Assembly (NCBI GenBank): GCA_028287785.1
Contig: JAQBOZ010000007.1
Location: 335,393 to 399,392, forward strand
Direction of reading: 5' to 3'
DNA from: Chlorobiota bacterium
GTDB lineage: Bacteria > Bacteroidota > Ignavibacteria > OLB7
DNA: 64,000 bases
Shown: positions 46,827 through 56,100 of the stretch, piece by piece
Layout of the letters: the number at the start of each line of letters is the position of its first letter
Position numbering within the stretch: position 1 is the first letter of the stretch
The notes under the pieces: generated by a model
Database searches by the model: none
What the model was told of the DNA's origin: nothing
Seen by the model: only the letters and a program-made list of their open reading frames with translations
Program-made: the position numbers and the translations under genes

Positions 46827-47051
46827 ATGCCGGCCCATCCCCCACACTGCAACGCGCGCCACGGGTCGGTTAATGGGCACGCCGGTCGGCCAATTGCCAC
46901 GCCACCAAAAAGTCCGTCAAAACATCGCTAAAACGATGATTTTATTTCTGGCATCATATGTGATAGTCCTTATGCTGTAAGCATGATCAATGAACATCGA
47001 TTATGAACAGCGGCCTCCATCCGGAGGAACTATTGAAAAGGCGGAGAGGAT

Positions 47052-48293
47052 ATGAACGGGAAAACGATACTTCAATTTGCGATGATGGCCGGGATGATGA
47101 TCGCCGCCGCCCAGAACGGCATGGCGCAGCGGGTGAAGATCAGCGGAACGATCCTCGGCAGCGATGGAAATGCACTCCCGAACTCCTACGTCAACCTTAC
47201 CCGACCCAATCTTCAGCATCCGCTGACGAGCGTGAAGGCGGATGAGAGCGGAAATTTTCTGGTGACGACCGACGAGCAGGGGTTGCTGGTGCTGGAGTTC
47301 AACGGCCCCAATCATTCCACCTACACGGCCGCCGCAGTCGTTGACGATACGCTGACCACATCGATCGCGGTCCGGCTCGAACCGAGAAAATATGTGACGA
47401 GCATCGACAGCATCGGCGTGATCGGGGAGTTCAACGGCTACAACTATCATGAGGCCGCCCCGCTGGAGAAGATGGAGGATGGCTGCTACATGGCAGATAT
47501 CCCCGCAACGTCAGGGAGCTTTTCCTATCAACTGGTCGGGCTCCTCAACGACCGGAGCATCGAGAACCCCTGCGCTGAAAAATTTGCCCTGGCCCCCAAC
47601 GATGGATTTGTCTCGGTGGCCGAGGTTGTGGATGGAAAGGCGCGCGTGATCTTCGATCCCGAGCAGATCGGCCGCTCGACAAAGAAAAGCTCCGCCGTCT
47701 ACGACGATCCCCGCATCGAACAGATCTCCTCGATCTATCGCGCAATCCTGGATCATCGCGAAGTGTACAACCAGGCGCTGACGGAAAATCGCATCGCCGG
47801 CAAGAGCCTTTCGCTCTTCTCCTACAACTGGACGCGCGAGCTGGATGGCCTTACGAAGATGCTCGCCAAGGAGAAGGACAGCGTGGTTCGCGGGATGCTG
47901 CTGATCAGCTATCTGGAGCTTGGACAGCTCGGCGCCGTCAAGCAGATGCGGCCGGTCATGGTCAAATGGTCGCTGGCGACAATCCCCCCGGTTTCTCCTC
48001 TCTGGTCGATCAACCCGCGTCTGATTACGCTGGCGATCGAGAAGAGCGGGACCGAGGATTCCACATACCAGGATTATCTGATCCAGGCGATCGACGGCCA
48101 GAGCGACCCGAATATCTCCGCGCTCCTCCTCTATGACGGGCTCACCGTAGCCTACTCGGCGAAGGATGATGAAAAATCGCGCGCCTATTACGATCGCCTT
48201 ACCAATCAGTTCAGCTCATCGCGCTACGCCGCGATGGCCCGCGTTCAGTTCACGATTGCACGCGCCGATACACAGAAAACTTCTCTTCATTAG
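47052..48293 (+). CDS. Exported protein with carboxypeptidase-regulatory-like domain, unknown function
   Basis: A 413-residue protein with a signal peptide (ILQFAMMAGMMIAAAQNGMAQ). Residues 28-115 look like a CarboxypepD_reg-like beta sandwich (VKISGTILGSDGNALPNSYV...DESGNFLVTTDEQGLLVLEF), commonly used in Bacteroidota surface proteins. Residues about 120-220 hold a second beta-rich unit (IGVIGEFNGYNYHEAAPLEKM, FSYQLVGLLNDRSIE) resembling carbohydrate-binding CBM48-like folds. The remainder (230-413) is helical, TPR-like. It has no T9SS domain. Similar proteins in Bacteroidota are linked to thioredoxin-like proteins, but no such domain is seen here. Confidence 0.75.
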   Translation: MNGKTILQFAMMAGMMIAAAQNGMAQRVKISGTILGSDGNALPNSYVNLTRPNLQHPLTSVKADESGNFLVTTDEQGLLVLEFNGPNHSTYTAAAVVDDTLTTSIAVRLEPRKYVTSIDSIGVIGEFNGYNYHEAAPLEKMEDGCYMADIPATSGSFSYQLVGLLNDRSIENPCAEKFALAPNDGFVSVAEVVDGKARVIFDPEQIGRSTKKSSAVYDDPRIEQISSIYRAILDHREVYNQALTENRIAGKSLSLFSYNWTRELDGLTKMLAKEKDSVVRGMLLISYLELGQLGAVKQMRPVMVKWSLATIPPVSPLWSINPRLITLAIEKSGTEDSTYQDYLIQAIDGQSDPNISALLLYDGLTVAYSAKDDEKSRAYYDRLTNQFSSSRYAAMARVQFTIARADTQKTSLH

Positions 48294-48337
48294 TCGGCCG
48301 TTCTTCCATTGTGAAGACGGATAGTTTATAGATGTGG

Positions 48338-48372
48338 AGCCGCGATATTCCCCGTAACGGAGCATCGCGGCT
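48338..48372 (+). terminator. Possible hairpin terminator
   Basis: AGCCGCGAT (48338-48346) pairs with ATCGCGGCT (48364-48372), enclosing CCCCGT/ACGGAG. It follows the unknown exported gene; no T-run is present. Confidence 0.4.
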
Positions 48373-48458
48373 TCCGCGCGTTCGGCCCTCGCCATCATAT
48401 TTGGATGGTTGTCTGATATCGCCGTATGTTTTCCCCCCGTCGATCAAAACCGTTCAAC

Positions 48459-48851
48459 ATGAGCTATTATCACACAATCCATTTTACGCTCGCCGAAGCG
48501 CAGTCGCTCCTCCCCGATATCGTGGACAGAGTTACCCGCATGCGCGATCTCAAGCGCCAGCTTGATGCCAGGGGATACGATATCCGGATGCATCGCCATT
48601 TCGGCGGCGTTGGCGCAAATGGGCTGAAGGCGTTCCCCGATCAGATGGAGGAATTGATCCATCTGTTTCAGGCGCTCAACACAAAGGGGATCGTGTTGAA
48701 GGATATCGAGCGGGGGCTGATCGATTTTCCGAGCATCCGCCGCAACGGCGAGGAGGTCTATCTCTGCTATATGCTCGGCGAGCCGAAGATCGAGTACTGG
48801 CATCGGATCGCCGACGGGTTCCGGGGACGGGAAAGCCTGGAGACGCTCTGA
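48459..48851 (+). CDS. DUF2203 family protein
   Basis: A 130-residue cytoplasmic protein; ATG 48459 (MSYYHTIHFTLAEAQSLLP) is preferred over an upstream in-frame start at 48426. The family signature is complete: FTLAEAQSLLPDI at the N-terminus, then KGIVLKDIERGLIDFPSIRRNGEEVYLCYMLGEP and IEYWHRIADGFRGRESL. The function of DUF2203 is not established. It is followed after 34 bases by the cysteine desulfurase and may be co-transcribed with it. Confidence 0.92.
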   Translation: MSYYHTIHFTLAEAQSLLPDIVDRVTRMRDLKRQLDARGYDIRMHRHFGGVGANGLKAFPDQMEELIHLFQALNTKGIVLKDIERGLIDFPSIRRNGEEVYLCYMLGEPKIEYWHRIADGFRGRESLETL

Positions 48852-48885
48852 TGTTCCACCACGCGCCAGCGGAACAGCCATCGCC

Positions 48886-50091
48886 ATGATCTACCTGGAC
48901 AACAGCGCCACTACCCCTCTGGCTCCCGAAGCAATCGAGCGGATGAACCGCTGGCGGAGCATGAACTTCGCCAACGCCAGCTCCGCGCATCGCGGCGGAC
49001 AGAACGCGCGCGTTGTGCTGGAGGAATCGCGGGACCGGCTTGCGAGCGCGCTCGGCGCCGAGCCGAAGGAGATCATCATCACATCCGGCGGGACCGAGGC
49101 GAACAACCACGCGCTGAAAGGCTACGCGCTGAACTATTTCGCGACGCGGAAAACATGGCCGGCGATCATCACGGCGCGCACCGAACACCACGCCATCCTT
49201 CACCCCGCGGAATTTCTCGCGCGGATGGGAGCAACGATCATCCATCTCGATGTCGATGACGAGGGACGCGTTGCGCCGGAGACGCTGCGGAATGCGCTGG
49301 CGCGGGCAAATGCCGACGCGCCGCTTGTCACCATCATGCACGCCAACAATGAGACGGGGGTCATCAACCCGATCCCCGAGCTGGCGACCGTGGCACACGC
49401 CGCCGGCGGAATTTTTCATACCGACGCTGTGCAGACATTCGGCAAGCTGCCGATCGATGTCGCCGCCGCGGGCGTCGATATGCTCTCGATCTCCGCCCAC
49501 AAGATCCACGGGCCAAAGGGGATCGGCGCGCTCTATGTGAACAGGGCGATGGAGCTGGAGCCGCTGATGCACGGCGGCGCGCAGGAACGGAACAGGCGCG
49601 GGGGAACGGAGGCGGTGGAGCTTGCGGTGGGGTTCGAGGAGGCCACAACGCTGGCCCTGCAAGGGCTGGAGGAGAACGGCGCGCGGATGAGGGAGCTGGG
49701 AGGATTGCTCCGAGCGCTCCTCACGCAGATCGGCGGCATCCGTTTCGTGACGCCGGAGCGGGATGCAATGCCGAACATCGTCAACGTCACCTTTGCCGAC
49801 GCGGGGCATCTGGATGGCGAGGGATTGATCGTGGGGATGGATCTTCTGGGCGTCGCCGTCTCCAACGGCTCCGCGTGCACATCGGGAAGCATCCAGCCGA
49901 GCCATGTCCTCTCGGCGATGGGGCTCCCCGCCGAACAGGCAAAGGCCGCCGTCCGATTTTCACTCAGCCGCTACACCACCGAACAGGAAATCCGCGCAGG
50001 AGCCGATGCGCTGCGCCGGGTGGTGGAACGGATGCGCGAGGCAATGCCCCGCGCAGAAGGGATTGCGCCCCTCCGGGGCTTGAAGAGATAA
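48886..50091 (+). CDS. Cysteine desulfurase (NifS/IscS family)
   Basis: A 401-residue PLP enzyme. The start MIYLDNSATTPL is canonical. SGGTEANNHALKG, MHANNETGVINPI, HTDAVQTFGKLP and the PLP Lys206 in SAHKIHGPKG are present. The active-site loop is NGSACTSGS with Cys331, and the long loop before it is of the NifS/IscS type. It removes sulfur from cysteine for Fe-S clusters or tRNA thiolation, using PLP made via PdxJ nearby. The last ten residues (GIAPLRGLKR) are encoded by a copy of a dispersed 24-base repeat, so the natural C-terminus may have been extended or replaced. Confidence 0.95.
   Translation: MIYLDNSATTPLAPEAIERMNRWRSMNFANASSAHRGGQNARVVLEESRDRLASALGAEPKEIIITSGGTEANNHALKGYALNYFATRKTWPAIITARTEHHAILHPAEFLARMGATIIHLDVDDEGRVAPETLRNALARANADAPLVTIMHANNETGVINPIPELATVAHAAGGIFHTDAVQTFGKLPIDVAAAGVDMLSISAHKIHGPKGIGALYVNRAMELEPLMHGGAQERNRRGGTEAVELAVGFEEATTLALQGLEENGARMRELGGLLRALLTQIGGIRFVTPERDAMPNIVNVTFADAGHLDGEGLIVGMDLLGVAVSNGSACTSGSIQPSHVLSAMGLPAEQAKAAVRFSLSRYTTEQEIRAGADALRRVVERMREAMPRAEGIAPLRGLKR
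50060..50083. repeat. 24-base repeat, copy 2, inside 3' end of cysteine desulfurase
   Basis: GGATTGCGCCCCTCCGGGGC plus TTGA; the exact reverse complement of 10206-10229. It encodes residues of the C-terminal tail before the stop. Confidence 0.75.
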
Positions 50092-50098
50092 GGCTTGG

Positions 50099-51895
50099 TT
50101 ATTTGCAGTACGCCCCGATCATCCCATCCGCCCCCCTCGCCCCCAGCAATTTCGCCTTCTTCAGATCATCGCACGCGCCATCCTCGGACAGCAGCGCCTT
50201 TACATAGCCGCGCAGTTCATACGCCGGCGCCGACGTTCCATCCAGTTCGATCGCCTTGGAAGATGAGGCGATCGCCCGCCTGAGAAATTCCTCACCATGA
50301 GCGACATGGTTCCCCGGCGCCAGCGGAAATGCGCCGCTCATCATCGGGCCGTCCCGCGATACGATCCCCAGGTTGAGGATATTCAACCGCACCTCCCCCG
50401 AAAGATTGATATAGGCGATGGCGCGGTTGACATACGGTTCGGCCGCCGTTGGGCTGTTCAGAATAACGCGATCGAAATCCTCGACGGCATCCTGATCCCT
50501 GCCGGCGATCAGATAAAGAACCCCCCGGTTGTTGTAGGGGATTTCCGATCCGGGCATCCCCTCACCCGTTTTCAGGGTTATCGCCTCGTCGATATCGCGG
50601 AGCGCCTCCTCGTAATTCCCCAACGCGATATGCGACTCGGAGAGCCCTTCATAAATCGATGGTATCGCGGCGCCGATCATCAGGGCCGTCTCATCCTTCG
50701 TTGCGTTGCGATTTCCCCTTGCCTCCTTCATTTTCCGCAGATACATATCCTTGTTTTTCAGCACGACCGAATAATCGCCCAGCGCTTCGCGATATTTTTT
50801 TAATCGTATCCAGGCATTGCCACGGAAATAGAGAAACAGCACATTATTCGGGAATTTTTTCATGCCGGCATTATAAAAATCGACAGCCGCCGCGAAATCG
50901 TTTCTGTTGTATGCCGCGATCCCCCGCTGATAATAATAGGCGGCGAATGCCGGATCGCAGAACGCATCCATATCCCTCCTGATCCTCTCAACGTAGGGGC
51001 TCTTCGCATCCACCGTCATGGCGATATCCAGACCTTTCTTCAGATCGGAACAGGCGCCATCCAGATCCTCCATCTGATAGCGGGTGAGCCCCCGGTTGTA
51101 ATACGCCAGATAACTGTCGGCGCTCAGCGCGATCGCGGTATCATAATCCGCAAGCCCTTCGGGATATCGCTGCATGCTGGCGTACACGCCGCCGCGCTCG
51201 ATAAAATAATTGCTTGTGCGGCCTCCCTGCGATATCGCTGAATCCATATCGCTCAACGCTTCGTCGTATCGTTTCAACTCCACCAGACAGTGCGCCCGGT
51301 TCTCATACGCGGCGGGGGCTTTTCCGGTCAGCTCGATCACCTTGCTGAAATCGCTGACGGCCACCGGATAAAACCCCATCGCGACGTTGTAGACGCCGCG
51401 CTCCATGTGCATTACCGCATTCTCCGGCTCGGCATCCACCGCCCTGTTGAAATCGATGAGCGCATCGCTGTTGCGACCCTGCACGCGCTTTATTTTCGCC
51501 CGCAGCAGGTAGAGCTGTGCATCCTTCGGATCGATGGCGATGCCGGTGTTGACAAACTCGATCGCCTTGTCGAAATCGTGGCGAGCCTCGGCCTCCACCT
51601 TGCCGAGATTCGCGTAACAGCGGGCGCATTTCGGGTTGATGCCGAGCGCCGAGTGATAATCCTTTTCCCCCTTCTCGTAGTTGCCGAGGCGGAGATACGC
51701 CGATCCACGCCCGCGATATGCCATCTCAACCGACCCATCGAGCGCGATGGCCTTATCGTACAGCCCGATCGCATCCTGGGAATTACCGGCATCCAGAAGC
51801 GAGTCGGCATGCTTCAGATATTCCGCGGCGGACTGGGCGAAGAGGCCGCGCGAACAGAGGAGGAGGAAGAGCGCGAGAAAACGTCGTGTGATCAT
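50099..51895 (-). CDS. Exported TPR-repeat protein
   Basis: A 598-residue protein. The start at 51895 (MITRRFLALFLLLCSRGLFAQS) gives a clean signal peptide; upstream starts lengthen it without conservation. About a dozen TPR units run from residue 25 to 560, for example AAEYLKHADSLLDAGNSQDAIGLYDKAIALD, GRGSAYLRLGNYEKGEKDYHSALGINP and ALIDFNRAVDAEPENAVM, with the alanine/glycine/tyrosine pattern typical of TPR. It is expected to be a periplasmic or surface scaffold for protein contacts. It lies convergent to the cysteine desulfurase with seven bases between the stop codons, and divergent from the MBL-fold gene. No T9SS tail. Confidence 0.9.
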   Translation of the reverse strand: MITRRFLALFLLLCSRGLFAQSAAEYLKHADSLLDAGNSQDAIGLYDKAIALDGSVEMAYRGRGSAYLRLGNYEKGEKDYHSALGINPKCARCYANLGKVEAEARHDFDKAIEFVNTGIAIDPKDAQLYLLRAKIKRVQGRNSDALIDFNRAVDAEPENAVMHMERGVYNVAMGFYPVAVSDFSKVIELTGKAPAAYENRAHCLVELKRYDEALSDMDSAISQGGRTSNYFIERGGVYASMQRYPEGLADYDTAIALSADSYLAYYNRGLTRYQMEDLDGACSDLKKGLDIAMTVDAKSPYVERIRRDMDAFCDPAFAAYYYQRGIAAYNRNDFAAAVDFYNAGMKKFPNNVLFLYFRGNAWIRLKKYREALGDYSVVLKNKDMYLRKMKEARGNRNATKDETALMIGAAIPSIYEGLSESHIALGNYEEALRDIDEAITLKTGEGMPGSEIPYNNRGVLYLIAGRDQDAVEDFDRVILNSPTAAEPYVNRAIAYINLSGEVRLNILNLGIVSRDGPMMSGAFPLAPGNHVAHGEEFLRRAIASSSKAIELDGTSAPAYELRGYVKALLSEDGACDDLKKAKLLGARGADGMIGAYCK

Positions 51896-52173
51896 TGGGA
51901 GAGATAGACGAGTCGGCATTGTCTGCCGCGTGATACTTGATGGAACCGAGCGAACGACAGCCGATAATATGGCACTATCATCCCGTTGAATTGCTCCAGA
52001 TCCGCTGATGGCGAATGAACCGCCCGGAAGGAATTGTAACCCGCGCCCCGCTGAGCGGCGACGGGCGCAATCCGGGCAAGCCGTCATGCGATCGCTTCGT
52101 AACTTAGAGATTGGAATCGCGGGCGCTCCCCGGTTTCCTTTCGGCCTTCTCAAACAATCGGGCAATCAGATTC

Positions 52174-52812
52174 ATGGCAGTACAGATACAGGCATTCGAG
52201 GCAGGTCCGGTCGCCACCTACGGCTATCTGGTGATCGACGACAAGGCGAAGAGCGGGGTGATCATCGATGCGCCGCTGGGATCGGCGGACGCGATCGAGG
52301 CGGCGGCGAAGGAGGCAGGCGTCATCCCCGGCGCGCTGATCCTGACGCATACCCACTGGGACCACACCGGCGACGCGGCGGAGCTGAAGCGACGGTTCCC
52401 GACGATGCTGATCTACGTCCACCCGAACGATGAATACAGGCTTCGCGAGCCGATGGCGCACACCGTCTGGAAACTCCCCTTCACCATCGAGGGGCTGCCG
52501 GCTGATCGTTATCTGAATCATGGCGATGTCTTCGCGCTCGGCGATATCTGCTTCAGGGTGATCCATACGCCGGGGCACACGGAGGGGGGAATCTGCCTGT
52601 ACGACGCGACGCACGAAATCCTCTTCGCGGGAGATACGCTCTTCGCCGGCTCCGTGGGGCGGACCGATCTGCCGGGAGGCGTCTGGGAAACGCTGCTCGG
52701 CTCCATCACCGACCGGCTTCTCTCGCTGCCGGACAGCGTGCGCGTCTATCCGGGACACGGTCCCGCGACCACGATCGGCGCGGAACGAGAGTCGAATCCG
52801 TTTATCGGATAA
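52174..52812 (+). CDS. MBL-fold hydrolase (glyoxalase II-like)
   Basis: A 212-residue cytoplasmic metallo-beta-lactamase-fold protein; ATG 52174 (MAVQIQAFEAG) is preferred over 52111, which precedes unrelated residues. Zinc-binding motif THTHWDHTGD gives H59, H61, D63 and H64; further ligands are HTPGHTEGG, FAGDTLFAGSVGRTD and VYPGHGPAT. The GRTDLPGG sequence is typical of the glyoxalase II-like branch (hydroxyacylglutathione hydrolase/YcbL). It could hydrolyse thioesters; the exact substrate is unknown. Confidence 0.92.
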   Translation: MAVQIQAFEAGPVATYGYLVIDDKAKSGVIIDAPLGSADAIEAAAKEAGVIPGALILTHTHWDHTGDAAELKRRFPTMLIYVHPNDEYRLREPMAHTVWKLPFTIEGLPADRYLNHGDVFALGDICFRVIHTPGHTEGGICLYDATHEILFAGDTLFAGSVGRTDLPGGVWETLLGSITDRLLSLPDSVRVYPGHGPATTIGAERESNPFIG

Positions 52813-52856
52813 TTGCTGTCGGCAGTTGTTGTGCGTTGTCTGCGCTGTTGTGCGTT

Positions 52857-52921
52857 GTCGGGGGCGGTTTCAAACCGCCCCAACTACAAGACTCCGGGGC
52901 GGTTTGAAACCGCCCCCGACA
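52857..52921. repeat. Pair of inverted palindromic repeats (TTTGAAA family)
   Basis: 52857-52882 (TGTCGGGGGCGGTTTCAAACC...) and 52896-52921 are inverted copies of each other; each is itself palindromic. Together they can form either two small hairpins or one hairpin of about 26 pairs with a 13-base loop. The same motif occurs at 14989, 20084 and 56404. Confidence 0.85.
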
Positions 52922-52963
52922 CGAAACGACATGACACGAAACGACATGACACGAAACGACATG
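52919..52963. repeat. Three tandem copies of a 15-base unit
   Basis: ACACGAAACGACATG repeats exactly at 52919-52933, 52934-52948 and 52949-52963. The first copy overlaps the preceding palindrome by three bases. Confidence 0.95.
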
Positions 52964-53019
52964 ACAATCTGTTGATAATCGCACAACGTGCAATGCGCTA
53001 CAGAACATCCATAACGTAA

Positions 53020-53055
53020 GGAACCCTCTCATGGCTTGCGCCATGAGAGGGTTCC
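53020..53055 (-). terminator. Hairpin downstream of SdrD-like gene
   Basis: GGAACCCTCTCATGG (53020-53034), loop CTTGCG, CCATGAGAGGGTTCC (53041-53055): a perfect 15-base stem. It lies 86 bases past the stop of the minus-strand gene and may be bidirectional. Confidence 0.65.
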
Positions 53056-53141
53056 AGTGCCGGAGCCAGCTCGCTCACGTAGATATGTTCCCCCACGGTT
53101 GATCTCCGCTCGCGAGCGTTCCGAACATCATTGCTACATCA

Positions 53142-56100
53142 TCACTTCACTACCTGCATCGACCGGGTTTCGGTGCGCGATCCGGCGCGAAGCGTGTAGT
53201 AGTAGGTTCCGCTGGCAAGGCCATTGGTCTCCATGAAGACCGCGTGCTGGCCGGAGGAGAGCCCCTCGCCATCGATCAGGCGGGCCACTTCGCGACCGCT
53301 GGCATCGTTCACCACCAGCGTCACGTTCTCACCGGCCGGCAGGTTGAACTCGATGGTCGCCGAATGCCCCGCCGGGTTCGGATAGCTCTGCTGGAGCATC
53401 GCGCCGGCCGTCACCGTGCCGCCGTCTTCATCGCGGACCGCCGCAAGCGGGCTGCTGAGGGTCAGATCCCCCTCGCTGATCGTCCGTCCATCCACATCGA
53501 GCGTCGCGAAGTGGACAGTGGTTGCCCCGGCATCGGCGCCGGAGAGCGTTACGTAGATCGGGTTCTGCGAGGCGCCCGCGCTCAGGTTCGTCCCCTCCAG
53601 AGCCATCTCACCGACCGCCCCGGCGCCGAAGCCGAGCGCGACAACCGAGTCATTCGATGTCGGGCCGACCGCGAGGATTCGCGATCCCCCGCCAGTGCTC
53701 AGTACCAGGCGGCTGATAGGCTCGCCGGAACCGTTCGCGTTGCTGAGATGCAGGGCAAATGTCCGCACGCCGCTCACCGTTGCCCCCTGCACCGCCATCA
53801 GCTTGTCGCCGCCCGTCAGGCCATCCTTCCGAAGGATCACATTCGCATCCTCCACCAGCGTATCCTCGCCGTTTGCGATCAGGAAGATCACATGGTTCGA
53901 TACCGAGTTCCGTCCGCCGAGATCATCGTAGGTCAGGCCGAGCGAGAGATGTTCTCCCGGCTGCGCCGTGAAGTTGCTGTACGCCATTCCGTTCGCCACG
54001 TAGAAAAGGTAGCCGGGGTTGCTGGACTGTACATCGGTCAGCCCGACTCCGTCCGGCTCGATGGAGATGCCTGCGTACGTCGCGCCGCTCAGCTCCTTCG
54101 GAAGCGCCGGGAAGGTGATATCCATCGTCGCGCTGTCCGAGCCGTGGAGCGAGCCGCCGATGCCGGAGGCCGGGCCACCCTGAAGCGAGCGCTCCGTCTT
54201 GGTTGCGCCGTGGGAGAGCGTGCCGCCGTCCCAGATGATGATCCTGTAGCGAATCCTCGTGTAGCAGATCAGCGTGTCGCAGGTGACACAGTTCTTGTCG
54301 GTGAACCGGTAGCGGACGCAGAAGTGAAGCGTGTCGCGGAAGCGGGGCCACTGCATCGCCGGGAACTGCATCTTCAGGTTGAACCCGACCGGGCTTCCCA
54401 TCGCGATTCCGCCGGGGATCGTCGGCCAGATCACCTCGTGTCCGAACGGCGTTGCAACTCCCGGCGACGTGCCGAACGGGTTGGAGATGGTGCCGTTGTA
54501 GATATATCCGTATGCCGGCTGCGAGTTGATCGTCACCTCGGCAAGCGTCGCCTCCACCCTGATGATCGGCGAGGAGCCCACGCCGGCCGCTGCCATCGCG
54601 CCGGTCAGCGTGGTGTATCCGCTGCTCGCCGCCGACGGGGATGCCTTCACCAGCTTCATGAAGCCGGAGCAGCAATCGTGCGGCTTGCTGCAATCATCCG
54701 GCAGCACCACTTTCAGCGTCTCCTGGCAGCAGCGCTGGCGGGACTGATCGCACATCCTGATGACGATCGCGACGCTGGCTCCGCCGACCGCTCCGGGTCC
54801 GCTCATCACCACCATCTGCATCGGCGACCAAGTGTTCGGCGGGACGCTTCCCAGCACCACCGTCGGCGGCGTGAAGCTGACGCCCGGCGTGAGCGATCCG
54901 AATGTGAGATATGTTGCGGGCCACGGGGCCAGATTGTAGATGTTGAAGTTCCAGACGAACTCAAGCTGTCCCGCCGCGTTGTACCGGCACTTGATGATGC
55001 TCTCACCCAGCTTGAAGCATCCATCCTGAACCTGATCCTTGCAGTTGCCGAACTCCAGGCCGGAGATGACCTGTCCGGCGCTGAGCGTCACGGTATACGT
55101 TCCGCTCCCGGATGGGGTGCTCTGCGTCCAGCCGGCCTGCTGCACTTCGTTTACCACGTAGGTGCCGGCGGGGACGTTTGTGAAGTAATAGTTGCCGAGC
55201 GCGTCGGTCGTCGTGGTCTGGCCGTTGCTGAGATGGATCGTCCAGTTCGGCAGCCCCGGCTCCCCCGGATCGTGCTTGCCGTTGCAGTTCAGATCGCGGA
55301 ACTTCATTCCCATGATCGTCCCCGTCGGATCGCAGCAGTTCGGCTTGTCGTAGCCGATGCCGTCGGCGGTGACGTAGCCGGCAAGGTCCATTCCCATCGC
55401 CACGCTGTTTGTGTTCTCAACTTCGACGCGGAGGCAGTTGCGGCCCGGCGTGATGATCTTGGCGATGTTCACATCGATATGCGTGGCCGGGTTATGGAAC
55501 GCGTAGCTCAGCGGCGTCTGCCCGATCAGGATGCCGTTCAGATAGACTTTCGCGCGATCGTCCGCCAGGAGATCCAGGACGATATGCGGGTTCTTGATCC
55601 CATCCTTCACGCAGAAGCAGGTTTCAAACGCGTAGATGCCGTTGGTATCGTTGGTGGCGCTCGGGTAGGAGCTGATCCACTGGCTGTTGGGAAGCGGGCC
55701 GGCCCAGCCGGGATAGACCGCGATCACCGACGACGGGCGCGGCTCGCTGGTGCTGGGGGATGGATCGGCCACCACTTTCCAGAACGATGTGTACGCGCCG
55801 ATCGGAAGGAGCGAGTTGGTGGCGTGGCTCCATCCGGTGTTCAGGCGAAGAGTATCGGTGGTGCAGGTATCCTTCGGCTGCTGCGCCGGGCAGTCCAGCA
55901 CGACGGTATCGCGGCAGACGATCTGCCCCTGCGATATCCAGTTGAACACCACCGTGGTCGGCGATGTCGGCGAGGAGAAGCAGACATTGAACCCGCCGGT
56001 GCTGCCGGTCGGGAGATGGTTCGGAAAACTCCAGGTGGCGCTCGTCGCCGTGGTGGTGGGGCTTACCGGGCCGGACGCGCTTGTCACGACGCCGCCGGTG

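Larger units (their letters stand above)
52813..53141. other. Repeat-rich intergenic region
   Basis: 329 bases packed with repeats: a 14-base direct repeat TGTTGTGCGTTGTC (52827-52840 and 52846-52859), two inverted palindromes, a 15-base tandem triplet and a hairpin. No gene is visible. Confidence 0.75.

Noticed and set aside
52919-52963. Possible CRISPR array
   Set aside because: Three 15-base units lie in direct tandem without spacers and no cas gene is present.
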